Positions 12,301 through 24,304 of a stretch of 64,000 nt of DNA are shown here, piece by piece. Below the pieces are notes generated by a model, which saw only the letters and a program-made list of their open reading frames with translations, did no database searches and was not told where the DNA came from. A program made the position numbers and the translations under genes. Where the stretch lies: the NCBI RefSeq assembly GCF_028502605.1, contig NW_026611593.1, positions 1,674,001 to 1,738,000 on the forward strand. The letters are read 5' to 3'. How positions within the stretch are numbered: the stretch's first letter is position 1; each line of letters starts with the position of its first letter. The stretch is from Trichoderma breve (lineage: Eukaryota > Ascomycota > Sordariomycetes > Hypocreales > Hypocreaceae).

Positions 12301-14482
12301 GCCCAGAATTTTTCAAGCTCATGTCCTCGCACAGAGCACAGCCCATGGGCCATTCTGCAACGACAAGTGATCAATCGCAAAGCTGTCGTGGCTGCCATGT
12401 CATGGGTGAGAAAAAAGACCGTCATATTTCTCAATTTGCCCCCTTCTTTTCATAGATACGGGCGCAGTACTTGTACATCTGCGCTGGCAATGTGAAGCAA
12501 GGCTGCATACCTACTTGTGTGGTCTTACAAGCGCCTCCTGTCTCAACAGCCGCGTGCTCTCGTACATGGAATTAGTATTGCCAAGGTGTGCACACGTGGG
12601 ATGAGTGCTGAGATAAAAAACATTAGTCCAAATTGCAAGTAAATCAGCAGACCAGATATAGTTGTAGAATTCCTTCACAGTGCGGCCGTGTCCGGACTCT
12701 GTGCTTCAATATCCACTTCCAGGACCCTCGAGACGAAAGTTCTAGCCCCCGTACGGAGCAATCCGCGCACTTTATCTTCTCCTGCTTTTCCCCTGATGCC
12801 GGTAAGGCTTCCGAGCCGTGCCATTGCTAGACTTCTGCGGTCCTACTAGCAATCTTCTCCCGACCTGCTAGAGCGAGGGAAGGGAGGGGCTGCAGAAACA
12901 GACGCAAGAGGCTTCGGAAGGGAAAATCTTGGTCCTTTTCCAGCTGGTCAAGCTTTTTGGTGGCATCCAGCTTTTTGGCAGTCAAGCTCCACCCGCTCGA
13001 CTTTCATAGACTCTCGCCGCACTGTCTGCAATGTGTGTGACCAACCAAGATCAGCTCCATGCGGGCGTGTGTGCGAGTGCTCGCCAGGACGGTGATAGTG
13101 ACAGCGGACGAGCCCTAGTAGAAGCAAGCCGTCAAATGTCCCACCCCTGGCAGAACACACATGACACGAATGAGGAGGCACAATTGATCCTTCAATTTCA
13201 GGGTCAATCAGGGTCTCTTCGCCTCCTAATCCTCCTCGAGGCCCTGACTGCTCTCCTTACCAGTGCCCGGCGCAAGAGACTGGAGCCGACGGTGGCATCG
13301 CATCCGTTGGGCCCAGAAATCGCCGGTACGACTTTCGGGGGGCGTGCGTCTGAATCGCCATATAAGTACATGTACCCTGGTGGACGAAGTCGAGGGTTCG
13401 AGTTTTTAGCTCAGTTGAGATGTATCGCACGCAGCAGCGCCAGTACCTGTACACACTGTACCGGAGGCCGAAGTTGCGGGCTGCAAGTACCGGTACCACA
13501 GACGACGCTTAGAAGACGCTCAGAGGGCCCGCGCCACCCGCAGCTTGGCTCCAGCAGGGCCCGCCTCCGCTGGACGGAGGGCTCGCAGTGGCTGTTTTTG
13601 GCTCTGGGCTGCCCTGTCCGTGGCCCGTCTAGCGGCCCCGTTAGTGGCCTGCGCTGGCCGATGCGCTCTGCTTGCGCCTGCACTCCCCACTGCCCTACAT
13701 ACAAACCCAGCACCACCCTGTCGCCCGCTTCTCTCCCCCGTTTCTTCTCCATTCCAGTCACTTTGCGCCGTTGCCTCTGAGCCCGCGATCCCACCCGTGG
13801 GGAGAGGCTGAGTCTGTGATTGCGAACAGCTGCATCGCTCTCGCCAGCTGCTGGACCGCCAGCCTTTGCGCCTCAGATCGCCCGTGGACGACTTGAAAGA
13901 TTCCTTGGATCCGGAACCCCCTTGCCTCGCTTCACCGCACCCGCCAGAGACCAGGACAGAACCATTACCCACACCGCGGCGACCAGGGAAAAAGGGACCC
14001 AAAGCCCAATCTCGCGCGCCTCCTCAGTCGCGACGACGTTCGCATCAGTTACATGAGTGTTTAAGACTGCTCGACGAAGCTCTTCCTGCCGGACCCGCGC
14101 CGCTCTCTCGGGCGCATCCGCAATCAAGGCGCATCCGCTCGTGGACGCTTCAGACAAAACAACAATTGCTGCGCTTTTTCGCCCAACGTATATTTTCGAC
14201 GCTGTCTGGTCGCGCGGCGCCCGTTGCGCAGGACAATCAAAGGAGGAACAAGAGAAGCAGCGGGACAGAAATAGAAAGAAAACATTGGACAAAACAAAAC
14301 AAACCATAACATAACAAACCAAAGCGGGACTTGCCAGAGGCGCCATTCCGACCTTTTCAAGACATCACAATCACGCTTCGCACCATTATTGACTCAGTTG
14401 GCGCGGCATCGTACATTTAGCGCTGCCTCTCCTCCCTTTCCAACACTCTCCGTGCTCGCATACCTCGACGCCAACTGCCGCA
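9354..14482. other. Long intergenic region and leader of the 14483 gene
   Basis: About 5 kb without a supportable gene. Open frames on both strands overlap each other and have the composition expected by chance in GC-rich DNA. Simple repeats are present: a GCTT/GTTT tract near 10145-10190 and GTCAAT-type hexamers near 12015-12065. One TACATGTA palindrome lies at 13367-13374. The last kilobase is CT-rich and probably includes the promoter and a long 5' leader of the gene starting at 14483. Confidence 0.5.
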
Positions 14483-16534
14483 ATGCCTCCCTTGCAATCT
14501 CTCATGGCGCCTAGGACACGGGGGTCTCGCAAAGCTGCTCGAGGTCCTAAAACCCCAGAGCCCTTCGCGACGACTGACATTCGACCCCCTTCTCCTCCGC
14601 GACCGCGATTTCGACTTAGGCGACGTGCTCCCTCGTCCAACCTCAAGGCTCCCACCCAGCAATTCCTCGCGTCCGTCGCGACAGCAGACGTACCCATTCC
14701 AAGCATCGAAGAGCCTCGTCTCCTCGACGAAGACATGGTGGATACGCTCAGCACCAGCTTCCCTCAATTCAACCCTTATCACTTATTCCCCGACGATGGC
14801 GACTTGCATCGCGGAAGAACCTCTTCACCCCCCAAGACTCCCGCTCCTCACTCCGTCCCCTCGCTATCGCCAAAGCGATTTCCCAATTGGTCGCTCGACC
14901 AGGCCTACAGCAGCCTTGAGTCGAGCCCAGAATGCGACAGTCGGCCGTCAACGGCGCAGTCGACGCAGACAAGCAGCTCGCTCTTTAGCCGCTATTCGCT
15001 GAATTCAGACAACCTGAGTCAGTACAGCATTGATGCCGACGACGACGTCGACCTGCTCGGTCCCTCGTCAATTGAAGACGGTAGCAAAACCATCAAGCCC
15101 GTTCGCGCTCCCGCCGCGTCCAGCAGGCGCTCGCGCAAAGCTCCGTGGACCAGGTCAATGAGCCAACACCTCTGGTCCGTGTACATGACCTATCTACAAG
15201 ATCCCCACGTCACTCCGTTTCACGTTGCCAAGAGCGGTATTCCTCCTCAGGGAGTATGTATGCGCGTCGCCAGGGAAGCAAAGCGGAGTTGGAAGGGTCC
15301 CAAGTCGAAGTCTAAGCAGACCGATCACAGCGGAAGCGCGACGCCTACCGTTGAAGCTGCGCCGACGTCTTACGTGCAGTGGCCGCACAGCTGCGCAGCA
15401 ACTCGCGCTCACCTGCGGGAGCTGTGTAAAGCCAGCGCGACCGGTGCTGCACGCAATCAACACTACATGGGCCGCAATCCTACGCCTTTCGGCAGGACAG
15501 CCAATCGCGTCTGGAACCGCCGAATGGCACCAAGCCGTTCCCAGTCCGCCTTCTCTGGAAATGACATGGCCCTGTCCCTGGCGGTCAGCACATGCGAATC
15601 GATGCAGCCTCATGGACCGCTAGCCCAGCTTACCGGATCTCAAGATCAGCCCTCCATGGAGCTCTTCGCACCGCCGCCATTGATAGAAGCCGCTGCCCCT
15701 GTGTCAGGCTCGGGAGCTGCCGGTGCGGACATTACCCGGCTGGGCTCCCCTTTCGTCGCTAGAAGCTACGGCCCCAGCGCTTCCAATTCGCTTGCAGACA
15801 GCTTCGGTATGAGCCTGGAGCCACAGGGACCAATGAGCAGCTCTGTGGGGACTCGAAGGCGTAGCCTGGGCTCGCCGGCTCGACTCAGCAACAACAGCCG
15901 GGGCAGCAATCAGAAGCGCAGATCCAAGCAGTCTGCTGCCGTCGAACCCAGGAGGAAGCGTCCTAGTCTCGGCTCGGACTTTTGGGTTGATCCATCCAAC
16001 AATGGGGCTTCGACTCAAGCCACACCCTCGGCCGAGTTCAGCTCCACCGCCTCGACCCAACGGGATGCGCTTTTCATTCCCCGGACCAACTTGCAGGAGC
16101 TCTTTGAGGCATCTCAACCTCGTGCTGCCTCCCCGCCCCCGTCATCTTCCCCTTCTGGAGAGACTGAGAAACCCGCCGCGGCCACAATTGCACCTCAAGG
16201 AGCTTCAGGTCTAAGTTCAAGCCTAGGTCCAAGCCTAGGTCCGAGCCTGGGCCCGAGCCTCGCTCCTCCTCTCGCCGATGCACCCCTCAGACTCGGTTCT
16301 CCATTCTCTGCTGCCAAGGCAAGCTTCTCCTTTCCGGGCCGGCGATCAAACAGCATCTCCGCCATCGACTTTAGCATCATTCGCAGACCATTTGCCACTG
16401 TTCAGCAGCCCATCGAGTCTGAAAGCACGTCCCCAAAGTCATCTCTACGAAGCCGTCTCGCATACATTGACGAGCGACTCAAGGATTTCCGCCGCCGTGA
16501 CCACCCTCGCCGGCGGTCACAGTCGCCTGTCTAG
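14483..16534 (+). CDS. Conserved-looking Ser/Pro-rich protein with basic central domain, function unknown
   Basis: A single 683-codon exon. I do not recognise the family with certainty. Residues 1-215 are Pro/Ser-rich with RPPSPPRPRFRLRRR near the start. A more structured segment around residues 220-370 contains spaced aromatic and basic motifs (PWTRSMSQHLWSVYMTYLQD, AREAKRSWKGPKSK, WPHSCAATRAHLRELC and a basic NRVWNRR). It reads like a small DNA- or RNA-binding module rather than an enzyme. The rest is disordered, with a KRRSKQSAAVEPRRKRPS basic cluster that could serve as a nuclear localisation signal. A short perfect-to-near-perfect GPSL repeat (four units) lies around 16215-16260. The long GC-rich leader and lack of introns are notable. 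A nuclear regulatory role is inference only. Confidence 0.8.
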   Translation: MPPLQSLMAPRTRGSRKAARGPKTPEPFATTDIRPPSPPRPRFRLRRRAPSSNLKAPTQQFLASVATADVPIPSIEEPRLLDEDMVDTLSTSFPQFNPYHLFPDDGDLHRGRTSSPPKTPAPHSVPSLSPKRFPNWSLDQAYSSLESSPECDSRPSTAQSTQTSSSLFSRYSLNSDNLSQYSIDADDDVDLLGPSSIEDGSKTIKPVRAPAASSRRSRKAPWTRSMSQHLWSVYMTYLQDPHVTPFHVAKSGIPPQGVCMRVAREAKRSWKGPKSKSKQTDHSGSATPTVEAAPTSYVQWPHSCAATRAHLRELCKASATGAARNQHYMGRNPTPFGRTANRVWNRRMAPSRSQSAFSGNDMALSLAVSTCESMQPHGPLAQLTGSQDQPSMELFAPPPLIEAAAPVSGSGAAGADITRLGSPFVARSYGPSASNSLADSFGMSLEPQGPMSSSVGTRRRSLGSPARLSNNSRGSNQKRRSKQSAAVEPRRKRPSLGSDFWVDPSNNGASTQATPSAEFSSTASTQRDALFIPRTNLQELFEASQPRAASPPPSSSPSGETEKPAAATIAPQGASGLSSSLGPSLGPSLGPSLAPPLADAPLRLGSPFSAAKASFSFPGRRSNSISAIDFSIIRRPFATVQQPIESESTSPKSSLRSRLAYIDERLKDFRRRDHPRRRSQSPV

Positions 16535-18159
16535 TTACGCTGCTTCGCTTCCCGGTTTATCCTCCTCTCACGTAGGGGTTTTAGTACCTTTACTGCCCTC
16601 CAATTTTACGATACTCCCGATGATACATCCACGATCAATATACGAATTGCATCTTAGGCCTTTTTGCTTAAGACGACACCGCATGTCCATCTAGACGGCA
16701 ACGAATTTGCTTCTTATTTTTTCTTCTCTCGGAACAGCATACGCCTCCGTCTCTCATTTTGCAAGTATTTTTTTGGATTAAGTCTTTTGGTTTTCCTTAT
16801 GATACCCGATATATATATCAACCACTATATATCAGAGTACCGATATCTCGACACAAATCTGTTCACATCTCAATCGACAAAAACCCCCCTTATTCAACAA
16901 GGGACGACATCTACAACGAAATATATACCACACACGCTCACTTTAACGAATTCACTCTTTGACGAAATCAATGCTTTCTTTTATTCGATACGAAGCACCC
17001 CCATTGGAAGATGCATTTTCGGACCACAGCGCTGTTTTTGTTTTGTTTTCTATTTATGTTTGCCGAAATTGCTTCCATGGAAATATGACGTTATGATTGA
17101 ACGTACGGGATACTGAAACCCGATGTGAAACAGTACCGGAGCAGTTTCTCCCAACCCACCCCACAAAAGTGTTGGCTATTTTTGTTTGCTTCTTTTATAT
17201 TGCGTCATTTGCAAAGCGACTGGATGGGACACATGTCCACCTCTTCATCTTCTTTTCTTTTCTTTTTCGACCCTTTACTCATTTTCCGGTGTTTTAATGT
17301 CGATTTCTGATTTTGCTTGAAATCTTGATGGAAAAAACGGACTAGGAGGACATTGATGTACATGGCAGAGTTAATCCCTTCAAAGGGAAATGCTAGCTGG
17401 TGTTTACTCTTTTTTTTCTACTTTACTACTTTACTGTTTTGAGAGGGAGGCTTATACAGCTTTTGAGCTGAGTCTGGTGATTTATTTTCTCTTCTGTTAG
17501 CTTTCAAGCTTGATGATATATGATATAGCACGTTCAAAAAAATGGGAAAAAATACTTCTTTTTCAACAAATAATCGTTCACACTAGAGTAAACAAAAACC
17601 ATCGCAACAAATTGCTATCAATAGTACTAAAGAAGAGTACCAACTTGCTCTGGTCATTAAAACCTCTCTAAACCGCCCGTCTGTCTATAGGATATAATAT
17701 TTCAACATGAAAGCGTAAAAAACCCAAAACCCATCGTTTTTCATAAATCCACCCATTGATACTCCGGGATATAATTTCCCCATGTGCCCATAATTCCAAA
17801 ACCGAAGAACAAAAATAGAACAAAAAAAAAACAAAACAAAGAAACCATTTGAATCAGCTTCTCAGCCTCGAGCTGGCCCGCATCAAAGTCTCCGATTCGC
17901 TAGGCGCATAAAACAAAAATAAACCTCAGCTGAGCCTTGCCTCAATATGACCTGTTCAATGGCACCATACCACTGCCGGTCCACCCAATCATCTGAAACC
18001 TGAAGTGCCGAATTGTTTCAGAGTCAACTCCCCATTCAGCCGAATGCCCTTGTAGGCGAATGGTACGTTGCACCCCATTGCGGAAGGAGGGGAAAAAACC
18101 ACAAAAAAGTCGATGTGAAAAAAGCCATGCTCAATGTGACCAAATCGTGTGCACGCGGA
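16535..18159. other. 3' region between convergent genes
   Basis: AT-rich, with many short T- and A-tracts and no credible open frame. It separates two convergent genes, so it should contain both 3' UTRs. The first kilobase (16.5-17.5 kb) is especially T-rich, typical of a fungal 3' UTR and downstream spacer. Confidence 0.5.
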
Positions 18160-19215
18160 TTAGGAAAACTTTGACATGATCGAGCTCGCTATCGAGTGTG
18201 GGATGCTTGGCGGTTTCTCCTCGTCGTCTCTATGGCTGTTTCGCGAGAATAGGGATCTTGGCGGATTGTTGCTGCTGTCTTGTCGCCTATGCCTCCATCT
18301 CGGCCTGGGGAGATCCGGTGCGCTCATCGCTCTACTTGGTGCCCTGACAACAGCATGAGGACAAAGGCCTTCGCCAACAGCTGACCGGTGAGAATGAAAG
18401 GAGCACTCACGAAACCCAAACAGCCGTTTGTTGTTGCACAGTTTGTTGGCTGAGATGCGGAGCTGCGGGTTCTTGAGCTGAACGTCGTGGCCGGACTTCT
18501 CCATGTTTTCCATATGTTGGGTGTAATCGGCGGAGAATTCGGGCAGCGACTGGAAAAGCGCCTGAAACTGCATGGGATAAGACGTTGCCAAATCTTGGTC
18601 CGAAAACTTGGGCTGCCCGCCTACAGCCAGGCAAAAGGCAACCATGGCAACAGCCCAGCGGCGGAGGCGTATAGACGGTCCTGTTTCACATTCGGTGTAA
18701 AGATATGCCACCAACTTGGGTGGGACATCCCAGTCGTATTTGAGATATAGGTCTTGGATGGCGTCAATGGAAGCATCCTGTAGATAGCCGAGAGAGAGCT
18801 GCGAGGCGAAGAGGTGGAGATGAATGATTGCCCAGTGGATATCGAGAGACTCCTTCTCGCCCTTCTTCTGTGCTGAAGTGATGACGTCGTCGAGGTATAC
18901 GCTGAAGGTGTCTGGAGAATGTACCCACTCGACGAACAGACCAAACATGGCGGGCGATTCGCTGGGAAGCCATAATGAGACTGTTTGTGAATGAAAGGGA
19001 TCTTCGATACGCTCTTGGAAAAACGGGGAGACATCGCAGAGTAGCTGGCAGTTGACTTTGAAACGGCGCTTCTTGGGGCCAATGAGGATAGTCGTCAATC
19101 CAGAATTATCCTGTTCGGGCTCGGGTGTCGGTGGTAATTCCTTGTCGAGGGTCATTCGGCTTATAGTCGAGATCCGCCGACTGGTTCTCGTGTCTGGTCT
19201 CAAGGTACCACTCAT
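18160..19215 (-). CDS. BTB/POZ domain protein
   Basis: A 351-residue open frame. After a 35-residue basic and Pro-rich leader, residues of about 40-115 fit a fungal BTB/POZ fold: a TTILIGPKKRRFKVNCQLLC strand-turn (the frequent hydrophobic-G-x(3)-FxVhxxLL pattern), then SPFFQERIED and the SLWLPSESPAMFGLFVEWVH segment. Helical sequence follows (LHLFASQLSLGYLQDASIDA), a usual continuation. BTB domains mediate dimerisation or Cullin-3 recruitment; fungal proteins of this size are mostly uncharacterised. The C-terminal 80 residues are Arg/Ser-rich and disordered. Oddity: a strong donor (GTGAGT) occurs inside the frame after codon 262 or so. Using it with the CAG 67 bp downstream would shift the frame and end the protein about five codons later. 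I keep the unspliced version, since the tail looks protein-like. Confidence 0.75.
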   Translation of the reverse strand: MSGTLRPDTRTSRRISTISRMTLDKELPPTPEPEQDNSGLTTILIGPKKRRFKVNCQLLCDVSPFFQERIEDPFHSQTVSLWLPSESPAMFGLFVEWVHSPDTFSVYLDDVITSAQKKGEKESLDIHWAIIHLHLFASQLSLGYLQDASIDAIQDLYLKYDWDVPPKLVAYLYTECETGPSIRLRRWAVAMVAFCLAVGGQPKFSDQDLATSYPMQFQALFQSLPEFSADYTQHMENMEKSGHDVQLKNPQLRISANKLCNNKRLFGFRECSFHSHRSAVGEGLCPHAVVRAPSRAMSAPDLPRPRWRHRRQDSSNNPPRSLFSRNSHRDDEEKPPSIPHSIASSIMSKFS

Positions 19216-21871
19216 GATGTTGATTCGGGTTGCCTTGATGTAACGGGGTTAAGTCGATTAATACAAGACTGAATGGTGTTGTAGATGGCAGCTCAGATGC
19301 CTCAATGTAAAAGCGAAAAGAAAAAAAAGAATGTAGGATTAGAGATGCCGAAAGGGGGGGTGTCCAATCCAATAAGCATCAGTAAGCTCGTTCCGAGCTC
19401 GCACTGGTGTGGGTGGGAACGTTTTATTAAAGATATCGAGTCGAAGCGAAAGGAAGCGATGCAATGCAATGCAATGCTCCGGCTTGGTGAAGGCTGCTAC
19501 TATAAACAGATCGGGTGCGAACCAGTCGTCAAACACAAGCATCGACACATGTCTCATGAAAACACGCATCGGATGACAGGCGGATTGTATGAAACACTAT
19601 ATATCCCCAGCTTTCGAAAACAAAAAAAGACAAATCTCGGTGATGGCCGTCAATGCCCTACAACTCCCCAAGTATACCAAACGGCAGGGCCATCGTGTAA
19701 CGGTGACAATGCTGAGAAGATGATGACCCCCCTCCAGGGGTGGCCAGCGTATGTGCGTATGTGCGTGCGTGCGCGCGTGTGCGTCCGTGACCAAAGTCGA
19801 CACAGGCTGGCCTTTGCCCCCCCGGTTTGGGAATCTCCAGCTTAGGTGGGTGTCAGGCTGACCATTAGTCCAAGGTGTTTTGTTAGCGAGGCTCAAACGG
19901 CTCTGCTAATTAGCACTTCGCGGCACGATTTCTTGCAATATTGGTCACACAGGGCGAGGGTGGTCGATTTGGGGCGGCAGGGCCATGGTGAGATCCGCCG
20001 GGATCCTCCACCTGTCCCAGGAGCTGAGCATCGTCCTTACGGACTCCATCTGTTTCAACACCTCAAACGCAGAGGGCCGCTGCCGCTAGAGAGAGCCAGA
20101 GGCACCAGCTGGCGTGTGCTCAAGTCGCATCCACGTCACCCTGTGTCTGAAATCGTTCTTCACACTCATCAGCCCGTCTGAGCAGGCTCGAGCTTGACCG
20201 CGGCATTTGTCAAAGGTCGACCTTGGCGCCGCGCACCGCAATTCTGTTTGTTCGGTTCGTCTCTCTCTGGCCTGGCTTCGTATTACCCACCCCCCTGCTC
20301 CTCGTTTTGCATCAGGGCAGCCCGTTTCGGGTCCCCTCTGGAGAGCTAGGAAGAATAGACTTTCACAAGGCATAAGGCAAAGTCAGGTGCGTGCAACGAT
20401 GCAATCTTAAACCTGGGCAGTAATTGGTTAGCAAACGTCAAGAGACCGTTGGATGGGGGCCAGCCTTGCCGTAGCTCCGTTACCCCCCCTCGAATCTATT
20501 TCCTGTCTCTGGCCACCATCTCATTTCATTTTTTTTTCGCTTGCCTCCGGAGTTATGGAGCGTCGGGCAATCCAAGGCGGCCGATCATGCGGGCGCGTCC
20601 AACGTAGAGCGTGCAGGCAGGCCTGACGTAACACAGTATGACTGAAAATAAAATGAAGCACGGAAAAATAGAAACGAGGACACGGGAAGAGAAGGACAAG
20701 GTGAGAGCAGGTGATCTGCACTGATCATCGAAACGGCAAGGCCTGTACTTTAGGTACTGTGCCCCGTACCGGGTACATGTACATCATCATACCGGCCGCA
20801 TAAGGCTCTGGAGCCCACTGACGATGGGGCAGCCACCCGCTGAAGAGCTCCGACTTAGCGCCCTTCTGCCCCGAAAAGGACCCATGGATCAGCCCCCAGG
20901 ACCTTCTAGAGCTCCTCTAGAGCTTCCCCTGGCCGCAACTGAAACCCCCGCAGGCGTCGGCTGTACAACCCCACCACGGCAACCCCGTAGTAGCTTCCAT
21001 CGAGCTCAATGTTCACGCATGTGCTCAACTGTGCTATTAATGGAATGACGGGTTTTGCATATGGACGCCAAAATGCTAAACAGGATCAGCAGTCAAGGTC
21101 GAAATCTTGACTTATGACACTTGAACCAACCCCCCCGAAACATCAATGTCAAATTAAGCCATTTGCTCACCTTTCTGTAGAGAAGGGTATGACAAAGGCA
21201 AACGGGTGGCATGCATCATGCACCAAGCCGCTAATATTATGCTTAACACCATCATAGCTTTACTTGTCAGCCACATCCGCAACTTTCGAGCTTTGATCCA
21301 AGTCAAGTGATATCAAGGTTGAACTTTTGCTTTCATTCAAAATCATAAGCTAGTTAACTATAGCGCTGGTATTGTGAAAAATGAGATAGTCTACCTCGCC
21401 CTCTAATCCCCAATGGGGTTTTCGTCCCAAGATTGCTCGCTCTCCAAACCACAAAAAGCATCTTGTGCAGATACGTGTCGTGCTCCCACCATGAATCTCG
21501 TTGCTTGAACTTCTAAAACGCCGTGCCGCCCCTTGGTTGTTGAAACGGCCTCCCGAAACTAATATGCTTCAGCAGCAAAGTAACGCAAACCAATGCAAAA
21601 GAACCCAAACGCCGCTGCAGATGCCTTGTTAAGATCCCAAACTCCCCATATCCGGATGGAGGAATATACGTAAAAAAAAAAAAAAAAGTAGCAGGTGACG
21701 TTGAAAATGCTTCCAAATAGTGGCAAAGTGCCAATGCTCTGCCCCTTCTCGCAAAACTGGGGTGAGGCAATAGCACACCTCCGTAACAAACCAACAAACC
21801 AAAGCGGCGTCTTCACATTGCCCATATGATCATTGCCCCTGAATGGTGCACCCCCCCTTGTCTCAAGCTGT
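19216..21871. other. Intergenic region
   Basis: No supportable gene in 2.6 kb. Contents: ATGCA pentamer repeats near 19458-19475, an alternating GTGCGT tract near 19750-19790, a TACATGTA palindrome at 20774-20781 and an A-tract near 21672-21687. The 5' part should hold the promoter of the BTB gene, and the 3' end the 3' UTR of the zinc-finger gene. Confidence 0.45.
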
Positions 21872-24304
21872 CTAGATCCTAGCCGGGATGTCCACGTTGT
21901 CAGAATCCGTGCCCGTGCTCGTATCGTCATCGATCTGCATGGGGTCGTCAGGTGTCCCTTGATATGTCCCAAGTGGAACTCCGTGAACAACTGCCGCTGG
22001 TTGGCCATATGCTGGAGGTGGTGGCCGAGAATTCGTAGATGCTGTAGGATCAACCAGCTCCGCAGTAGCCGAGGAGGCAGATAGTCCTCCCATCTCGGCG
22101 AGGGGGACTCTCCTACGTGGCGATTCCATAACTTGATTACCAGTTGGTCTCGCTTGCCCATCACCAACACGGGCCTTCTTTGCGGAGTGTGCTTGATCAG
22201 CATTCCAGGAGCGTTCCATATCTGCGTTGGTACGCCTCTCACGAAGGCGGATTCCATACTTCTTCCTGGTATTACTCTGCTTGGTATTGTATCGATTCTT
22301 GATCTTGGCCAGCTCTTCTTCACGCTCGCCAGGCGGAAGGGCCTCTGCGTCTCTCCTCAAGCGACCATAACGTTCTTCAACATCTTTCATTTCCGCATTG
22401 AATTTCTCTCGGTTCTCTGGGGTAAGCTTTGCGTAGGGGTCGTTGGTTGAAGGACTTGCGGTCGGCGCAGAGCCAACCGATCTGCGACTTGGGGTTATGT
22501 TTGATTTGATGATAGCAGGTGCAAAGGTGGCTGGCTGATGCGGTATATGATAACTCGGAGGTGGAGGTCCAAGGTTATTGGATGGCTGATGCGGTGTCAT
22601 CTTTTGTAATAGCTCTCTCTGTCTTAGCAATTCCAAGATATGCGATCTGGTCTCTTCGTTGTGTTGTCCGCAAACGAAGCTCTTCGTGTGATAGGAGAGG
22701 CCACCTGGGCTTTCGAACTGACAGCCGCAATGAAGGCACTCATCTACATCAATGGTTCCTACTGGCCTGGAGGTGTGGCACTTGGCCTTTTTCGCATGCT
22801 GGTTGACTGTGAATAACGCACTTCTTGGCATATGGGTTGAGAAAAGGAGCATACTTACATAGCTAAGAGCATCTGAACTGCTGCAAGGACGATGGCATGT
22901 TGCACAATACATTATCCCGGGTGTTTGGTTCGGATTTGGATGTGGCAGACTGGCGACATTTCCGACTGGAATGGTAGCCGTTGGAGACTGGGAAGGAGTG
23001 GAGGGCGGCTGAAAAGTAATGTTCCCGTTCCGCATAATAGGGATAGGGTGTTGGCTTTGAGGCGCTCGAGGTGGTTGCTGAGGCTGTTGTGGGGGTCCTG
23101 GGCCCATGTGTGGTGGCATCGGAGGCGGGGGGACTCCTCCATGGACTTGGTGTGGTTCTACTGGCGGAAGCGAAGTAAGCAGCGCAGATATAGATGGGAT
23201 AACAGTTTCGCCCCCCTGGCCGGGCTTCTTCTTGACAACGTCATTGATGTGGTAGCCAAGGCGCTCAGCTCTAGCCAAAGCATTGATGAGGTCCTGGGCC
23301 CCGATGGTTTCCAACCGTGTGGCCATGACCCTATCCTGGAACCGTTCACCAAGCTTGGGACCAATGAGGTCTGCGATTTCATCAAGGTCTTCACCGCGAA
23401 AATGCTTGGCGATCTCACGTTTTGAATGCCTGAGCACCTTGTCACCATTCTCTGACATGGTGCGACTTAGGACTGCAGGATTGGAGTAGTTGATTGCGGC
23501 ATTCGCCTGGAGATGTAATTAGACCGTGGTTCATCCATTGTGGTGTGAGAGCAAGAGAAGGACAAAGAAATATGTAACGAAAGGGATGTCGTGTGCAAGC
23601 ATAAAACTGCAGTAGAACAAAGGCTAGAAGGAGAGAGAGAGAGAGATTATATCCTCCAGCAGATACCGGGTAGCATTTGGAAGAAGAAAGATGACAAGAC
23701 AACTGATGAGTTCAAAAGAGAGCACGCGACTTACGATAAAGCCACAGTGATAGTCTGACCCAACCAGACACTTATGCCAGTTTTCCCGAACTACCTGCCG
23801 CACCACCGAGGCATCTGTGTTCTGTACCATGTCCATGAGTCTCTCGTACTCCCTGGTCTTTTCCGCGCTTGGAGCTGTCTTTGGGGCAATGGGTCCAAAC
23901 TGCTTCTGACCGGGTTGGCCTGCTGCTGCCGGCCCAGACAGCGGCGGCGAAACAAGAGGCTGGTGGTTGCGATTCGGGACAGCAGCCGGGTAGCCGTTGG
24001 TGGCATTAGTAGTTGCGCTCGTCGAACTGGGCGCAAGGTTCGATGGCACAACTCTCTGCGACGATGCTGTAGGCGCTCCTCCTAGGACAGGAACTGGCGG
24101 GGTGCTGCCCGTCACGGCGTTCGCCATGGCCGGCGGCTGGCTCACGGGCCCCATGGCTCCCGCTGGCTGGTCTGCGATCTGGGCTCTAATGGTGGAAATG
24201 ACGGACGCGATGCCCTCACGCGTCTCGTTCTCGTTGATGCGCGGCGAAGGTGAGGCTTCTGGATTGAGTATATCCGAAGTCACAAGGGGAGGAGAAGCCG
24301 CCAT
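21872..24304 (-). CDS. Protein with tandem C2HC zinc fingers, function unknown
   Basis: Three exons (24304-23735, 23506-22859, 22798-21872) join to 714 residues. Exon 1 is Ala/Pro/Ser-rich and ends in a short ordered part with EYERLMDMV. Exon 2 opens with an ordered helical region (residues of about 191-290, including HSKREIAKHFRGEDLDEIAD and a GAQDLINALARAERLGYHI helix), then a Pro/Gln-rich linker. Two fingers follow with identical spacing C-x2-C-x12-H-x5-C: Cys391-Cys394-His407-Cys413 and Cys427-Cys430-His443-Cys449. The 60-bp second intron falls exactly between Tyr406 and His407. Both fingers share an LSYH core. The C-terminal third has a charged helical stretch (NREKFNAEMKDVEERYGRLR, then a Lys/Arg-rich segment), suggesting a nuclear nucleic-acid or chromatin protein. 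That is inference. The frame extends 55 codons upstream of 24304, but the ATG at 24304 has the best context. Confidence 0.85.

Noticed and set aside
13400..13470. Sequence resembling a tRNA A-box (TAGCTCAGTTGAGA)
   Set aside because: No B-box GGTTCRA at the right distance and no cloverleaf pairing seen.
13031..13780. 249-codon plus-strand open frame
   Set aside because: No domain, odd composition, and overlaps competing frames on the other strand; it lies in the leader region of the 14483 gene.
19285..19845. 186-codon plus-strand frame
   Set aside because: Starts in the promoter of the BTB gene, has no domain, and runs through an alternating GTGCGT simple repeat.
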